In this document: positions 50,969 to 62,825 of the stretch, one piece after another | How positions within the stretch are numbered: position 1 is the first letter of the stretch | Layout: each line of letters begins with the position of its first letter | NCBI RefSeq assembly: GCF_051020975.1 | Contig: NC_135032.1 | Location: forward strand, 11,098,001 to 11,162,000 | Direction of reading: 5' to 3' | From: Osmia lignaria lignaria | Taxonomy: Eukaryota; Arthropoda; Insecta; Hymenoptera; Megachilidae | Length of the DNA: 64,000 nucleotides | Notes under the pieces: generated by a model | What the model saw: only the letters and a program-made list of their open reading frames with translations | Database searches by the model: none | Told to the model about the DNA's origin: nothing | Translations under genes and position numbers: made by a program

Positions 50969-52880
50969 GCAAAGTTTCTAGTTTCTAATCTTATCCAGAA
51001 GCTATAATTTCCTTCCACTTTTTAAGCTTAAAAAATGTTCTCTCTCATCGACGTAGTTCTCGTCATTTCACAAAGTCAGAGATCGTAAGGATAAAACCGC
51101 GGGAAACATGGCATATTCACGGAGTTAGGTATCAGCGGAGCATTTGTGCGTAAATCTGTCGAGGAGTCGCTGGCGCGCACACACGCGTTCCGTCGTAGCC
51201 TTAAACTTGCCCTCTATTCATAGTCGTGTCAGCCAGGTCCCACCCACGCGGCAATAATGCACGCGATGAATGCACATCCGCAGCCGGGTGCAACGTGTGC
51301 GCTCGACGTGGAAGACGCACGCCACGCGCTCGTACGCGTGCATCGTTGCGGATGAAGTTACACATCGACTCATTGACTCGTGAAAGCTGATAGAAAAATA
51401 AAAGGGGAACGTATCGGGGTATAAACTTGATGGTGATACGCTCGTGTTTTAGTTTGGGAGATAACAATTCACTATTTTGATGAAATTTATGCAATTCTCA
51501 ATAACTTCACCAGAAATGATATTTATTAATTTTTAAATTATGAAAAAAGTACTTTTAAGTACCAAGAAATGTTTATTTATATTTTCTCTAAATCTTTGTT
51601 TTATGACATTTATTTTATTCTTCATTCTCCTTGCCAGAGGAGTAAAATTAAAATAGCATTCGTGGAACGAGTGTTCGTCGTAACAAAATAAAAAGTGTTC
51701 CAAAAGTTGACTCAATTTCAGTTTCATTTTCCTAGACTGCCCGTCAGGCGAAAGCTGGCGCAAAAATATTAATTGTAAAACACTTTGCCGGCGGATGTGC
51801 ATGTTCGTACCCGGCGAGTCGCCTCGACAAAATACTCCTTGCTTGTGTATTCAAATTTTCATGGAGGTAGGCATTTTTTGTCGCCCTGTGTCTGCTGTAC
51901 GTATTCTTCTTGTAATAAATTTCCTTTTTTACCAAGAAATTTCAATTACAACATTTCTATTAAAATAATAATTAATTTCAGCCTGTTATTGATCATGCCT
52001 TTTATTGTACTCTACCCCTGTGTAAAAATTAATATATCGGCCATATATGCTTATATACAACTTCGGCAATTTTTTCAAATAATTTACAATATATCCTCTT
52101 CTTAATGAAAGAGAATGTAAATGAATTGATAAAGTAGTTTATTTTTAATAAATTCTTCAAATAGTCCTGAACTTTAAACACCCCTGAAAATCAAACATAC
52201 AGAACTTATTGGCATTGACAAATAATAAGCTCGTCGTATTTAACATAACGAGAGAAATATTATTACTTCATTCGCGTTAACCACCTACCTATGTGACGTA
52301 ATTAAATGTTGTACGCAAGTATTCGAGTTAGGGGTGTCGGCGTCGGTTGTTCATGTATACGAGAACGTTTAGCGGCGACGCTACGTCGTTGCTGCTTCTA
52401 CGTGGTTAGCATGTGCACAGGCCTGCCTATTAATATGCTCGACATAACGCGAACGGCTCTGTAAACTCCTGCCAAAGAAGGAAATTGAATGCGGATTCCA
52501 GCGAGGAGAGACACGCTTCTCGAACTCATCCACCCCTGTTCGCGAAATCCCTCAGGGATTTTCTGGCCGCAGTTCGACGATCGCTGCCGCTACGATTTGT
52601 ATGCTGGTTGTAATTGCACGGTAAATCGGGCAGAACGATATGGTAATTGAGCACACTTCGGAGTCCCTTAGAATGGAAAATTCCCGAGGAAACGTAGCGA
52701 GACAGCTGCGCGGACATTAACCAGAAAACGATCGTTATTAACGGGATAATTTGTAAGATAATTGCGAATTTCCTTTCTATGGTTGATCCTTGGGAAGATA
52801 CAATTCTATGGAGTTTAATGTACTACCCCTGGCTGAAAATTAAGTTGCGTCTTTGAGATGCAAATGTTATAATATGTGTT
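50969..52880. other. Non-coding stretch, no gene seen
   Basis: Includes the CpG-dense block 51120-51360 (listed separately) and GC-richer DNA at 52250-52740. Otherwise A/T-rich. No recognisable frame. Confidence 0.55.
51120..51360. promoter_or_regulatory. CpG-dense block with repeated ACGCG motifs
   Basis: At least five ACGCG or CGCGT motifs and many other CpGs are packed into about 240 bp, flanked on both sides by A/T-rich DNA. It includes ACACACGCG, CCACGCGG, GCACGCGATG, CCACGCGCTCG and TACGCGTGCAT. A 97-codon - frame crosses it but is not recognisable. It could be a cis-regulatory element or an internal promoter; nothing in the sequence decides this. Confidence 0.25.
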
Positions 52881-52902
52881 TGAAACATCAGTAATCAAAT
52901 AT

Positions 52903-52943
52903 TTAACTAATATAATATATTTTCTTTTTGTTGCAGGTAAGCT
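52903..52943 (+). other. Candidate recursive-splicing ratchet point 2
   Basis: A near-ideal branch site TTAACTAAT (52903-52911) lies 26 nt upstream of the acceptor. A pyrimidine tract (TTTTCTTTTTGTTGCAG, ending at 52936) follows and the donor GTAAGC begins at 52937. The 11-mer CAGGTAAGCTA is identical to that of ratchet point 1. A second donor, GTGAGTTAT, lies 52 nt downstream. Same strand, same architecture and a 28.75-kb spacing make the pair hard to explain by chance. The alternative is a pair of ordinary alternative mini-exons. Confidence 0.7.
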
Positions 52944-52988
52944 ATCACTTCCTTTCAATTATGAATTGCTTGTATGGACATCCATTGG
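52937..52988 (+). other. Candidate cryptic recursive-splice exon 2 (52 nt)
   Basis: Bounded by the acceptor CAG at 52934-52936 and the donor GTGAGTTAT starting at 52989. Fifty-two nucleotides is not a multiple of three, so stable inclusion would shift the reading frame, as expected for an exon used only transiently for exon definition. No coding similarity is recognised. Confidence 0.45.
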
Positions 52989-53035
52989 GTGAGTTATAAT
53001 AACATTAAAATTAATTTAATTTACCACTGCTCAAC

Positions 53036-53100
53036 CTTAGCATGGCGGACCATGGAGAGAGCCCCGATTTTAATTTAATTTTCCGTTTCATATTATTTTT
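53036..53100 (-). repeat. CCATGG repeat family, copy 9
   Basis: On the - strand it reads ATGAAACGGAAAATTAAATT, AAAATCGG, then the exact core GGCTCTCTCCATGGTCCGCC and ATGCTAAGG. It lies about 50 bp past the cryptic exon donor of ratchet point 2. Confidence 0.88.
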
Positions 53101-54179
53101 ATTTACTAAATATGTGATGATCCACCCACGCTCCGCTATTCAAGGCTTAATAGTATTTGATCCAACTATATTCGAGAGCGTATGATTTTTTTGCTAAATA
53201 ATAAAATCGTTTCGCAGTTCTATATCAAGATACATCTCAGTTCGAATTTTTCGCGATTTCAGTCGAATGTCCATGTCATTCGGTACGAAATTTGCATTTC
53301 TCTTGGGACACCTTTTGCCAAAAGAATTTCAAATGAACCATGCATCTGTGCAACGTTCAGATTTCACAGAATTTTCGCACTAGGCCGTAAATATTAACAA
53401 CTTCCTACGATATTTTCATCAAAAAGGGATCTCATAAAATAAACAAAAATTAAATAAAATTATGCAAATAAAAGCAGTATGAATATTTAACGTCGGATGA
53501 TTATCGCCTCTAATAAGAAAAGGGTTAAGAAACCACCAGAATCCCCAGAAAAAAATGATCTTCTTTTTCTACCAAACCATCGCGCACTCTTCGGGTCCTT
53601 TGTTCCCAAAGATGAGGGTCGTCCTCCCTGAAACATCTCGTCCTGTCCGTGACGTTTCGCACAATCACGAGTGTTTATTGCGTCTTCTGCACGCTATTAA
53701 TTACACGATAATTTGCAATATACGAGGCGTGAGTAACTGGCGGTAGAGAGATAAGCCGACATTCTGAACGACGTAGACTGAAACTTGCGACAAGAGCTGC
53801 TCTCGTACCTACGTGTACAAGGTAACGTTCGCCGGCTAGGTATCTGTACGAGTATCGGAGTACCTGGTGTACTGAAAGCTGCACAAGGGGCCTGTAAACG
53901 ATCCGTGTAAACGTTCCTGGTAGATGGAACTGATTGCTTCTCTCATCCTCTCTAAGGCAAACACGTATGAACGGAACCGAAACGCGACACAGAGAAGGAT
54001 GTTACCCCGCTATCTCTAACCCGAAGAGTTTCACACTCCCGAATTAGGTTGTTTCGACGAATCGTCGCTTCGTGCGGCTGTTTGTTTTGCGTGTGGAAAC
54101 TTTGCTTTTACAGGGATAGGAGCGGTGGTTTTTGGACATTTTTCGGACGAACTAGTTGGGGAAATGAGTTTTGGAAGAG
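53101..54179. other. Non-coding stretch, no gene seen
   Basis: A moderate-GC patch (53540-54080) holds only short unrecognised frames. Confidence 0.6.
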
Positions 54180-54570
54180 TAATAGATAATAGGTAATTGA
54201 TGATAGGTACTAAATGGTAGATAATCGACAATAGATTATAGATAATTGGTAATAGGTAATAGATAAATTAATAATCGATAACAAGTAATGACTAAAAGGG
54301 AATAGGTTGTGGATGGTAGGTGTCTAATAGGAAATAGACAATAAGTAATAGGTGATACGCAAGAAATTAATTGATAATTGAATAATAGAAAATAGGTAAT
54401 AATTACATAGGTAATTAGTAATAGGTAGTACGCAAAAAAGTAATTGATAATTCAATAATAGAAAATAGGCAATAGCTGAAGAGGTAACACGCAAAAAAGT
54501 AATTGATAATTAAATAATAGATTATAGGTCATAGGTCACAAGTCATAATAGGTAATAGGTAATACACAAA
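54180..54570. repeat. Minisatellite with higher-order structure (AATAGGTAAT units)
   Basis: Dozens of variants of ATAGGTAATAG and AATAGATAAT fill about 390 bases. Superimposed is a longer unit, ACGCAARAAAKTAATTGATA then ATTNAATAATAGAAAATAGG, starting at 54357, 54430 and 54489 (spacings 73 and 59), with a remnant near 54562. It is purine- and T-rich with few C on the + strand, and non-coding. Confidence 0.8.
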
Positions 54571-54574
54571 TAAT

Positions 54575-57500
54575 CTACGTCTATGTCTATTAATAGAAAT
54601 TTTATTTATCTGAAAACTACAAAATTCTTTCTGATTCAATTTTTATATAAAATAATCTTATAAATCCGTCAGATTTATTGAACATTTTTCTGAAACATAT
54701 CAAAAGAAATGGTATCATCGTCATCGATAATTCCAGATAAATTAATTTGTAATGCTGCACGCGATCCGTTCGCTCCTCGAGGATTCATTCGATCCTGCTA
54801 CGTGTCTCGAGGAAAAAAATTAAACGGAAGTAGATTTGATCGATCAACGATTTTTACGATCGTTCGGCTACGTGTATTTGCTCGAACGGATATACAGGAC
54901 GAAAAATAAATGCTATGTAATTCCGTGTGTGGCCGGTGTTTAACGTTTGATAGCTTTCGAATCGCGACTGGGTGAAACAGATTCGGCTTACCTGGATTAA
55001 AAATCAACGTATTTTTCATTGGAACACGTCGGTCGAAATTGTGGTTCGTTCGTGAAAGCGTGAAAAAATACATCAATCGATTAAACCTGCTCATCTATTC
55101 GCAACGGGATAGACGTGTTGTTTCGAACTGATACAATTTAATTTGCCATCGAATTCGTTCGTACATTTGTGCTTGTTTAACAGAACCCTCTGTTTGTCGA
55201 ATGCACACTTTTTTTGCGATCGTTTAAATGATACGAGAAAATACCATAGTTTATAAAAGCGGAATTGCGTACGGGCAAATATTTGATTCGTTGGATGGTG
55301 AAATATAATGTGAGATGGATTAATATAATACATATAGAATAATATATGACAAATATATTATTCCATACTCTGTGTGTAACCCCTGGGGGTAGATTCCCAC
55401 AGAGGATATTAATTTTGCTACCCTTTGCTGATTAACCCCTTTACTATTTCAAGCTCTCACAGCTTGGATATTATTTTTAAATAATAAAATAAATAATTAG
55501 AAAGTAGTACTTATCAACATAAAATGTTACAACTATTAGGCTTCTACAAATAAGACAAAAAAGAACTCGGATAAATACTAAAATTAATTAAGAATTATTC
55601 TATTTTTTATTAAATATTTTTCCTACTTTTTATTTTTCTTGTCAATTACCAAAAATCTATGATTTCGAAAAACGAGGGAAAAATTAGATCACACGAATAG
55701 CAAGATTAATTAATAATTGTATAGGAAATAAATGAATACTATTTTGGAATAATAGAGTAATAAATATCAATATAGAACGCCACAGGCACGGTGCTCTATT
55801 TTGTCACCTATCGTTTCGTTCTGTCGCCAACAATTATCCACGGTTTCGACAAACGAGGGAAAAAAAGGTGGGTCACGTTGGCGAGCGAGCACAAACGAGC
55901 TTGTCATTGTCGATAAATTTTCGGCATCGAGCCGATGCACAATCAGAGGAACGATAAATTGTCCACGGTGCGCGAAACTCCCCGGTGAGCCGTGGAAAAA
56001 AAAAAGGAAGACATAATGTACAAAGTCTGAGGGGTGAGAAATTCGCGTAGGGCGAGAGGGAGGAGAACAATAACGGAAAAAGAGGGAAAAGGTAGCGATG
56101 CTCCTTTGAAGAATCGTTTCTGCGTGCCTTTTTTTTTCTCTCGTTGGAAATCGACGCCCATGAAAAACGGGGCGACAGATGGTGGCTCGTATCGGTAAAC
56201 CACAAGCAGAAAAGAAAGGGTTGTAAATAACGTCGTTTGATAGTGCAGATACACAGGAATAATGGAACAATCTGACGGACGTTATTTTGTTAGATTTGTT
56301 ATTTGTTAAATGGAAAATTTTGCAATTTTACAAATATTAATGCAAAGGGTTGAACGATTGATGTGTTATTTATGCAACATAAGATTGATAAGAACAGGTG
56401 ATGATAAAGTTTTAATGACTTCGAGTGTATACACTGTTGAATCATTCAGTAGGTTCTGATGAGTTTCAGGTGTGTTTGATTAACTTTGTTAATGAATTTT
56501 TTATATAGTTACTCTATTTGCTTATTAAATCATTTCTGAACCTATATCTGGACTTTTAATTATTTTTTAAACTATACAATTTACTATAAATAAATTGAAA
56601 AATTTAAGGGGAGATTTTTTATTTAATTGTTGGTAAATATCCACTTGTAAATAATAAAACAAGCTTTTTGAGAACCTTTTAATTTTTGTTTTTTCAATTA
56701 AGGAGAAAAATTTCTGGTAATTAAAAATAATTGTTATAGTAATGTGACATAAGAAGCATGAAATAAATTCTTTGTTACAAAATGTCGCCGTGTTCTCTAA
56801 TCGTGAACAAGCTAACAGTGTGTCCCGGGGGTGATAAATGATGTATGTATTCGTTTATGCATGCGCACAACCTTTAGGGGTGGAAAGCAAGAAAGGGGTC
56901 ACAAGAGGTCTACTCTTTCGATGACTTGTATTCTTTCCTACATTTTTCATCCTTGCTTTTATGCAATAATTAGCATGTTATTTTATTTATAAAATAGTCT
57001 ATTAACATCTCAAAAAATACTCATATAATTAGTTCATTTTTAGGGATGAATTGTTAGAAGTAAAACTCTAAGTTTTTTCAAGAGAAATGGCAGTAAGTAC
57101 CGGTATCAGTGTTTTATCCTTAAAAATTGTTGTTTCCTGTCGGTTTATCGACTTCTTCGCCCTGCTCCCTTACGAATGATTTGAATCGGCGACGTAATCC
57201 GTAGAGCTTGATCCCCAAAGAACATAATGAACGAGCTGGGAGACTTTTCCATTGAATTCGTCCTTTAACGATTCCCATAAGTATCAAGGCTAAAGCAGGG
57301 TACTATTCCCTTGGAAAGAACGAACTTGAACCCTGCAAAGATCTCTGCTAGTGAAGAATTCAAACCTTGTTCGAATTCGACCCACAAGTAAGAAAGTATT
57401 TAACTTTATTTCATAGAATTATTGGTGTAATTAGGATTTTTTCTGAGGAGGACCAAGCCTCTTAGATATTTCGAAATTAAAAATTCTGTTGCTTTGGAAT

Positions 57501-58255
57501 TCTGAAAATTTTTAATTGTGGAATTGTGAAATTACATCTTTCAATTTCTACTGCTTCTAAAAAATGAAAATTAAATATTAAAAACTATTTTGTAGTTTTC
57601 CCCTTGACACGGACTGAACCCCAAAAATCAACCCCAATTTCCCATTTCTCCTCACCAGAATTTTTTGACTTTTCACAAATCCCAATATCTCTTGTCAGAC
57701 ATTTTACCAACAAAAGCAAAAGGGATTGTAATTTGACGAATGTCCCCGAGAACAGTCCCACCCTTAGACCCCTAATTCGGGGCTGCCAACCGCCACTAAC
57801 AATAGTTCATTGTAAAAAAAAATTACACGGTCATCTCAATTTCACTTAATCCAGCCCGATCCTTCATTCTACTAACACCGTTAATTTCCTGTCGAGCACC
57901 CCAAATTTCGTTCACGGTGTCGATCACAGAGTTTGCAATATTTCATTATACGGTTAGCCTACCAGATGTCACGGGTTTCGTAGAAGAGTGACACCGTGAC
58001 CAAACTCGTCAACGTGTGAAATACATCTGGCAGTAAAGTCGTGGCTTCCTCTCCTCAGTTTCCTTTTCACACTTCATTGTACCTTGTAGAGTTCAGCTGT
58101 CATTTGTTGCTCGTTTTCTATGGACTATTCGAAGAATTGTGATTAATTCTCCAGGCACGCCATTCTTAGTCATCGTTGGATAAAAATGTTGGAGGAAGGA
58201 TGTACTTTTCTTGAATCAGTAATTAAGCTGACTAAGGAGTATTGAACATATAAGT
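54575..58255. other. Non-coding stretch, no gene seen
   Basis: GC-richer patches at 54750-55130, 55780-56230, 57140-57380 and 57600-58130. The 55767-56270 - strand frame (167 codons) is overlapped by two other - frames and one + frame and is not recognisable. A small hairpin (GAATAATATATG, loop, ATATATTATTCC) lies near 55338-55363. Confidence 0.55.
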
Positions 58256-58261
58256 GCTATA

Positions 58262-58448
58262 CAGTAAGCGTTCGATAATTTCCTGCTTTTTAGCCTAGAT
58301 AGCTAAATATTTTATAGCTCGATAATTCCCTGTTTCTTAGATTTTGAGAATGAATATTTCTAAGAAATAAAAAATTATCGAGCTACACAATTATGATACA
58401 ATTATGACAAAAGGAATTAAAAGCCTTGAAATTATCGAGCACCTTCTG
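58262..58448. mobile_element. 187-bp MITE with nested inverted repeats
   Basis: The left end, after TA, is CAGTAAGCGTTCGATAATTT. The right end read inward is CAGAAGGTGCTCGATAATTT. A second, inner inverted pair follows the same theme: TAGCTCGATAATT at 58315 and its inverse ending at 58385, both flanked by TTTCTTAGA. So CTCGATAATT occurs twice per end. The TA at 58260-58261 suits a Tc1/mariner or pogo-type target, but the right flank is AA, so the duplication is decayed or absent. No transposase. A solo relative of the left end lies at 26693. Confidence 0.75.
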
Positions 58449-61400
58449 AATTCTTTATAGAAATTCTTCCAAATTTCCACCACAATGAAAAGCACAATCA
58501 CTGCGAGTAATCCCATTTGAAAACAGAATATTAAATCCCATTCAAAAGATTCTGTTATCAAAGAAAATGAGGTCGACGTTATGACAGATCTAAGTCGAAT
58601 CGAAGGCAACCGGAAGAGGATCTCGCATTGGCGGAAGCTTTTGTGCTCTACTTCGAACCGACGATTATTCGAGCATGAAGAGGCAGTGCCGTGCCAAAAT
58701 ACGGGTACTCCTCTGCCAGGTCGCGTGTACCTGGTTCAAGAATAACGGATGAATGGAGAAAGACAAGAAGATAGAGAGGGCCCAGTCTCTTTCATCAGAT
58801 TCCCTCGGCTCCTTTGCCTGTCTTTCCAGTCTCTACCCATTCCCCTCTGTCCAGCATGCTATTTCACAATAGGAATCACGAGACTCGGATAGGAATATAC
58901 GGTTCATTAGTTTTCAGTAGAGTTCTTAGCCCTATCCTCCTACGCGATTCTTCCATGGTCTTTATCTTTTACAGTGGGATTCCTTTCTATTAAATAGCTT
59001 CACTCTCTCTCTTCCCTCTCATTGGCTGATTAGCTTGCCCCGACGAGCGTAATCTCGATAACCGAGAATCGTTGCAGTTACTTGGACCCGAGAAACTACT
59101 TATCCTCGTTTCCTAACCGCAATTACGCGCTTGCACTGTGTCCTTCCATTGTTTCCCTCCTTTTTTATTTTCGTCTACTCTCGCTCTACTTTAACCCGTT
59201 CGTTTTTGCCTCTTTAGAGAATTAGTCTCGAGCTTTTATGCAATGATTCGAGATAGGGAATTGCTGGGAATTGAGATGAGGAGATAGTAAATGATGTGAG
59301 AGAAGTCAGAATTTTAAATAAAAATTATTTAACAATTCTCTTAATCCGGCACTGAATCTACCTTAAGAAATTAAGAAAAATAAAATAAAATTCTTATATT
59401 ATTGCTCATACGAGAAACTTCTTCGACTCAAAGATATAAGATAAAATGAAATCGGAAATAAGAAATTCGCGGAAGGGGTTGACGCGCCGGAAGTCGATAT
59501 ATCCTGTACGATGTCTCGACGATATTTCAGGGAAATAAATCTAGGGACTCTCATATCCAGAAGGCGGTGGTTTTCGTTGGTCGGCCTCTTAAATTTCCTT
59601 AACGCAAACCCGCGTATATTATTCGACGCTGAGGAACGCGTTCGAAGGAACTTTTGTGCTCGCTAGCGGGGGTGAAGGTATTCACGGCGAGGTGGCTCAC
59701 CGTGCAAAGGCACAGACAGCACATACCGAATATCTTTTACGGAATGGTGTCTGCCTTTGTAACGGCGTTTCCAGTGCTCTGCCTTGCCAGGCCAATCGTA
59801 GGAAAGAGAGATATTGAATCGATAAAATCCTCCTCCGTCGAGTTTTACGGCGCGATCCTTTTCCGGGACAATTTACGACTTCCGCTTTTTCCACCGCTAT
59901 CCGTCGCCCGTGCCCGATTTTCGTCTGCAGCCGTGTCTCCTTTATTAAATCCTCGCGTCGGCCGTCTTTCTCGCGTCTATTCGATTTCTTGCTAACCTTC
60001 GCGATACAGGAAGATCGTGCGGGAAGACAGTTGCGGTAAAAATTGGATGAGCATTCTTTGCTGAAAAGTAAATTTTTTCAATTGCTCGAGGGTACTGTTG
60101 GAATACGAATTGTGGTCCTTGCTGAATTTTTGAAATTATTTTATTTTAGAATTTTTTTATATTTTTGGAAGATTGATAGCATGAAATTATTCTTAATAAT
60201 ATACAGACTGAGAAAAAAATATTTTATATAAAGGGTACATAGTATTTTTGGTTTTCTTGCATTATTTATGGAGATGTTAGGATTATCTTCATTTTTCAAT
60301 TTAAAATTTAAAGAAGTATCAAATTTTATAATGAAAATGTAGAAGTATAATATTAAAAAAATTCCAAGTTTGACATTTTTCAATTCAATAATCAGATATT
60401 TTATACAAAAATTTAGAATATCTCAAAATTTTTTAAATTATTTTATATAATTTTGAAGTCACCCTGTACATTTGATTATTACAGTCACACCCTGTATACC
60501 GAATTCATTGTTCGCTCTGAACGACGCGTAAATTTGATGGCGCTTTCACGATAGAAACGATCTCATCAACCGCCAATAAAGAATCCACGCTATCTTCGGC
60601 CGTATATTCCCACGGGAAGAATGGTGAAACGCGTTTGGCAAATGGTAGATGGTCGTGAAATTGCGCTCGATTCGAATCTTCTTAGGAATGCTCACAGGTA
60701 AGGGAGGATGCGTCTTGAACAAGGAACTCGCGTGGTTGTCCCTCGTATAGCCGGGCTATTATCGTCTACGCCCACTTCAATTAGGTTTCCACATTGCTAT
60801 CGTTGCCGCATCAACGTTGTCTTCTACTTCGTAGAAGCGCCGGGTCGAATGCAATCGACCTTACGGCTGCCCATTTCCGACCCAAGTTAACATGAATGCC
60901 GAACAAACTACTCTGTCCACGGTGGCTGATTATCTTCCTTAAATATAGTTCCAAAGGATTATTCAATTGATCGAAAAATAATATATTTAATTAACTAGAA
61001 GAGTGACCAATTAAAAAATTTTATTTTATAATTAACTGATTTCATCTAATTTTTAGTAAAATTAGAATAGCCAATGCAATAATTAATTCGTTTCAATTTA
61101 TCGAATTAATTTAATTTATAGTACCTTTCAAATACTGTTTGCTATATCATGAAGTGGGTCAATAATAGTTTCTTTAACCTTGTTTGAAATACCTTATGCT
61201 CTCTAGCAATCAGATATTTGATTTCAATTTTATATGGTAGATTGTTCTGGTATATGGATTGCTCGAAGTTTGTTGAACTTTTTGATTGAACGATTGAATT
61301 ACCGCAGAAACTCGGCGAAATACTTGATGGAATCGTTAACGTTTGGGAAGTGGGCTTGAATTTATAGTTTATTGATCGAAAAATCAATATTAAATTCAAA

Positions 61401-62290
61401 CGACAAACCGTGCCAGCTCGAAGAAACAGGTGGGAAAGGTAAATACGTTTGTAGTATTAAATGTTCTTGTTGCTAAGAAAGTGAGAAACTGAGTCTAATA
61501 ATATTACTGTATCTCTGCAGGTACTTGCGAACAGGCTTGTATATCTTGTAACTTTCTGTCACAGTAATAAAGTTATCTGTTTAATTCGCGACTCGTGATG
61601 ATGATGATCCACTTAACAGAGATGTAAATTTCACTCAAGTATCAATTATATATCTTGATTTCTTGTTTTAAAATATTTAGAAAATTTGAAAAATGATTTT
61701 GGAATATTAAGCTGAAATGACCCAATTACCCTCCACTAATTTTCACTAAAATCACAAATTGGGTTGTTTGATAACATTGACCGTCGTCTTTGCATTTACA
61801 TGGCACTGTTCGATGCGTGTTATGAATTCCAGCATAAGCGTGCACATCAGGCTCGCATGTGGGCAAACTGTAATGTAATTGGAAGCTCGTGGTCTCGGGG
61901 ATGCCTGTCTCTATCGCGCTCAGGGCAACCCTACCTATATCCCCTTCAGCGGTGTGTAGCAATTTCGTTTAATGCCCGCATACGCGCAGCCTTTCCGCGC
62001 GGAAAGCCGATATCGCTTGGTTGTGAAAGAATCGCGAAATTTATGGCCACGCTTACACGTGGTTGCATACATATTGTCGCTTACGCGTGTATCGGTCGAC
62101 GAGAAAAACGCGATCGTCGACACGGGACGGGCATTAAGCGGTCGGTTGCTTCTCTGACATACTGCCACAATCGTACACTTCTCTATCTAGTAAACATCAT
62201 TTAAATGGTAATACTTTTGTGAAAAAAGGTCCACTAGAAAATTTATTATTGTTGATGTAATTAATATATGATGAATTCTGTAGTGTTGGG
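58449..62290. other. Non-coding stretch, no gene seen
   Basis: GC-richer patches at 58570-59220, 59440-60050, 60500-60910 and 61770-62150 alternate with A/T-rich DNA. Frames of 113 and 146 + codons are not recognisable. CACCCTGTA motifs at about 60464 and 60488 look like worn transposon ends, but no paired end was found. Confidence 0.55.
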
Positions 62291-62291
62291 T

Positions 62292-62327
62292 GAGGTTTGA
62301 GGGTGTTTGAGGATGTTTGAGGATGTT
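62292..62327. repeat. Short 12-bp tandem repeat (TTTGAGGATGTT)
   Basis: Three consecutive units of about 12 bases (GGTTTGAGGGTG, TTTGAGGATG, TTTGAGGATGTT). It is a simple minisatellite. Confidence 0.7.
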
Positions 62328-62825
62328 ATATTTCCTTCGTCATCGTCAAACGTATTCATTGCATTGTAACAAAGACCCTCCCCGAAATTGTACTCAAGGG
62401 GCTATGTTCTTTCTTTGGTATTCCCTTTCCAAGATTAATCAGTGGCCAGTCCCTAACGAGATTAACCGTAATAAAACTCCACCGAGTGGTTACTGCACAC
62501 TGGATGACACGTTCACAGCCGATGACGGATGACGACTCCGGGATGATTCAAGCTGCACGACAATTTGCTCGCTTATCGTGTGGCTAACGTGATTGGATGA
62601 ATTAAACTTGGCCACGACGAGCTGTGCCGCGTGTAGTCAGCCTCACAAACGCTTGAACGTGCCTTCATTAGCTACGACATACGTAATCGTAGGCCATGGT
62701 AAAGGGCATTAGCCCAGGACGTGATGGTCTTTCAATACAATTCATAGGGAAATACGTTCACTGAGATATTGTTGCTATTTATGAGCAATTGTCATTCTTT
62801 GAAATAGAAAAATTTACCCCCTTTG
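62328..62825. other. Non-coding stretch, no gene seen
   Basis: Moderate GC. A 71-codon + frame at 62317-62532 is not recognisable. Confidence 0.6.

Noticed and set aside
54970..55030. CAGGTAAG on the - strand near 54987-54994
   Set aside because: The pyrimidine tract is broken by AA and there is no downstream second donor; it fits the expected background.
55767..56270. 167-codon - strand frame
   Set aside because: Two other - frames and one + frame overlap it in a GC-richer patch. No family resemblance or splice signals.
60460..60500. CACCCTGTAC and CACCCTGTATA motifs resembling mariner-type ends
   Set aside because: No paired inverted end or TA-bounded unit could be found. Similar short motifs elsewhere are also unpaired.
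60664..60710. Third + strand CAGGTAAG, at 60695-60702
   Set aside because: The upstream tract is purine-interrupted and no GTGAGT or GTAAGT donor follows within about 80 nt, unlike the two accepted sites.
61490..61530. Acceptor-like TCTCTGCAG followed by GTACTT at about 61520
   Set aside because: Acceptor is acceptable but GTACTT is a poor donor, so a ratchet point is not supported.
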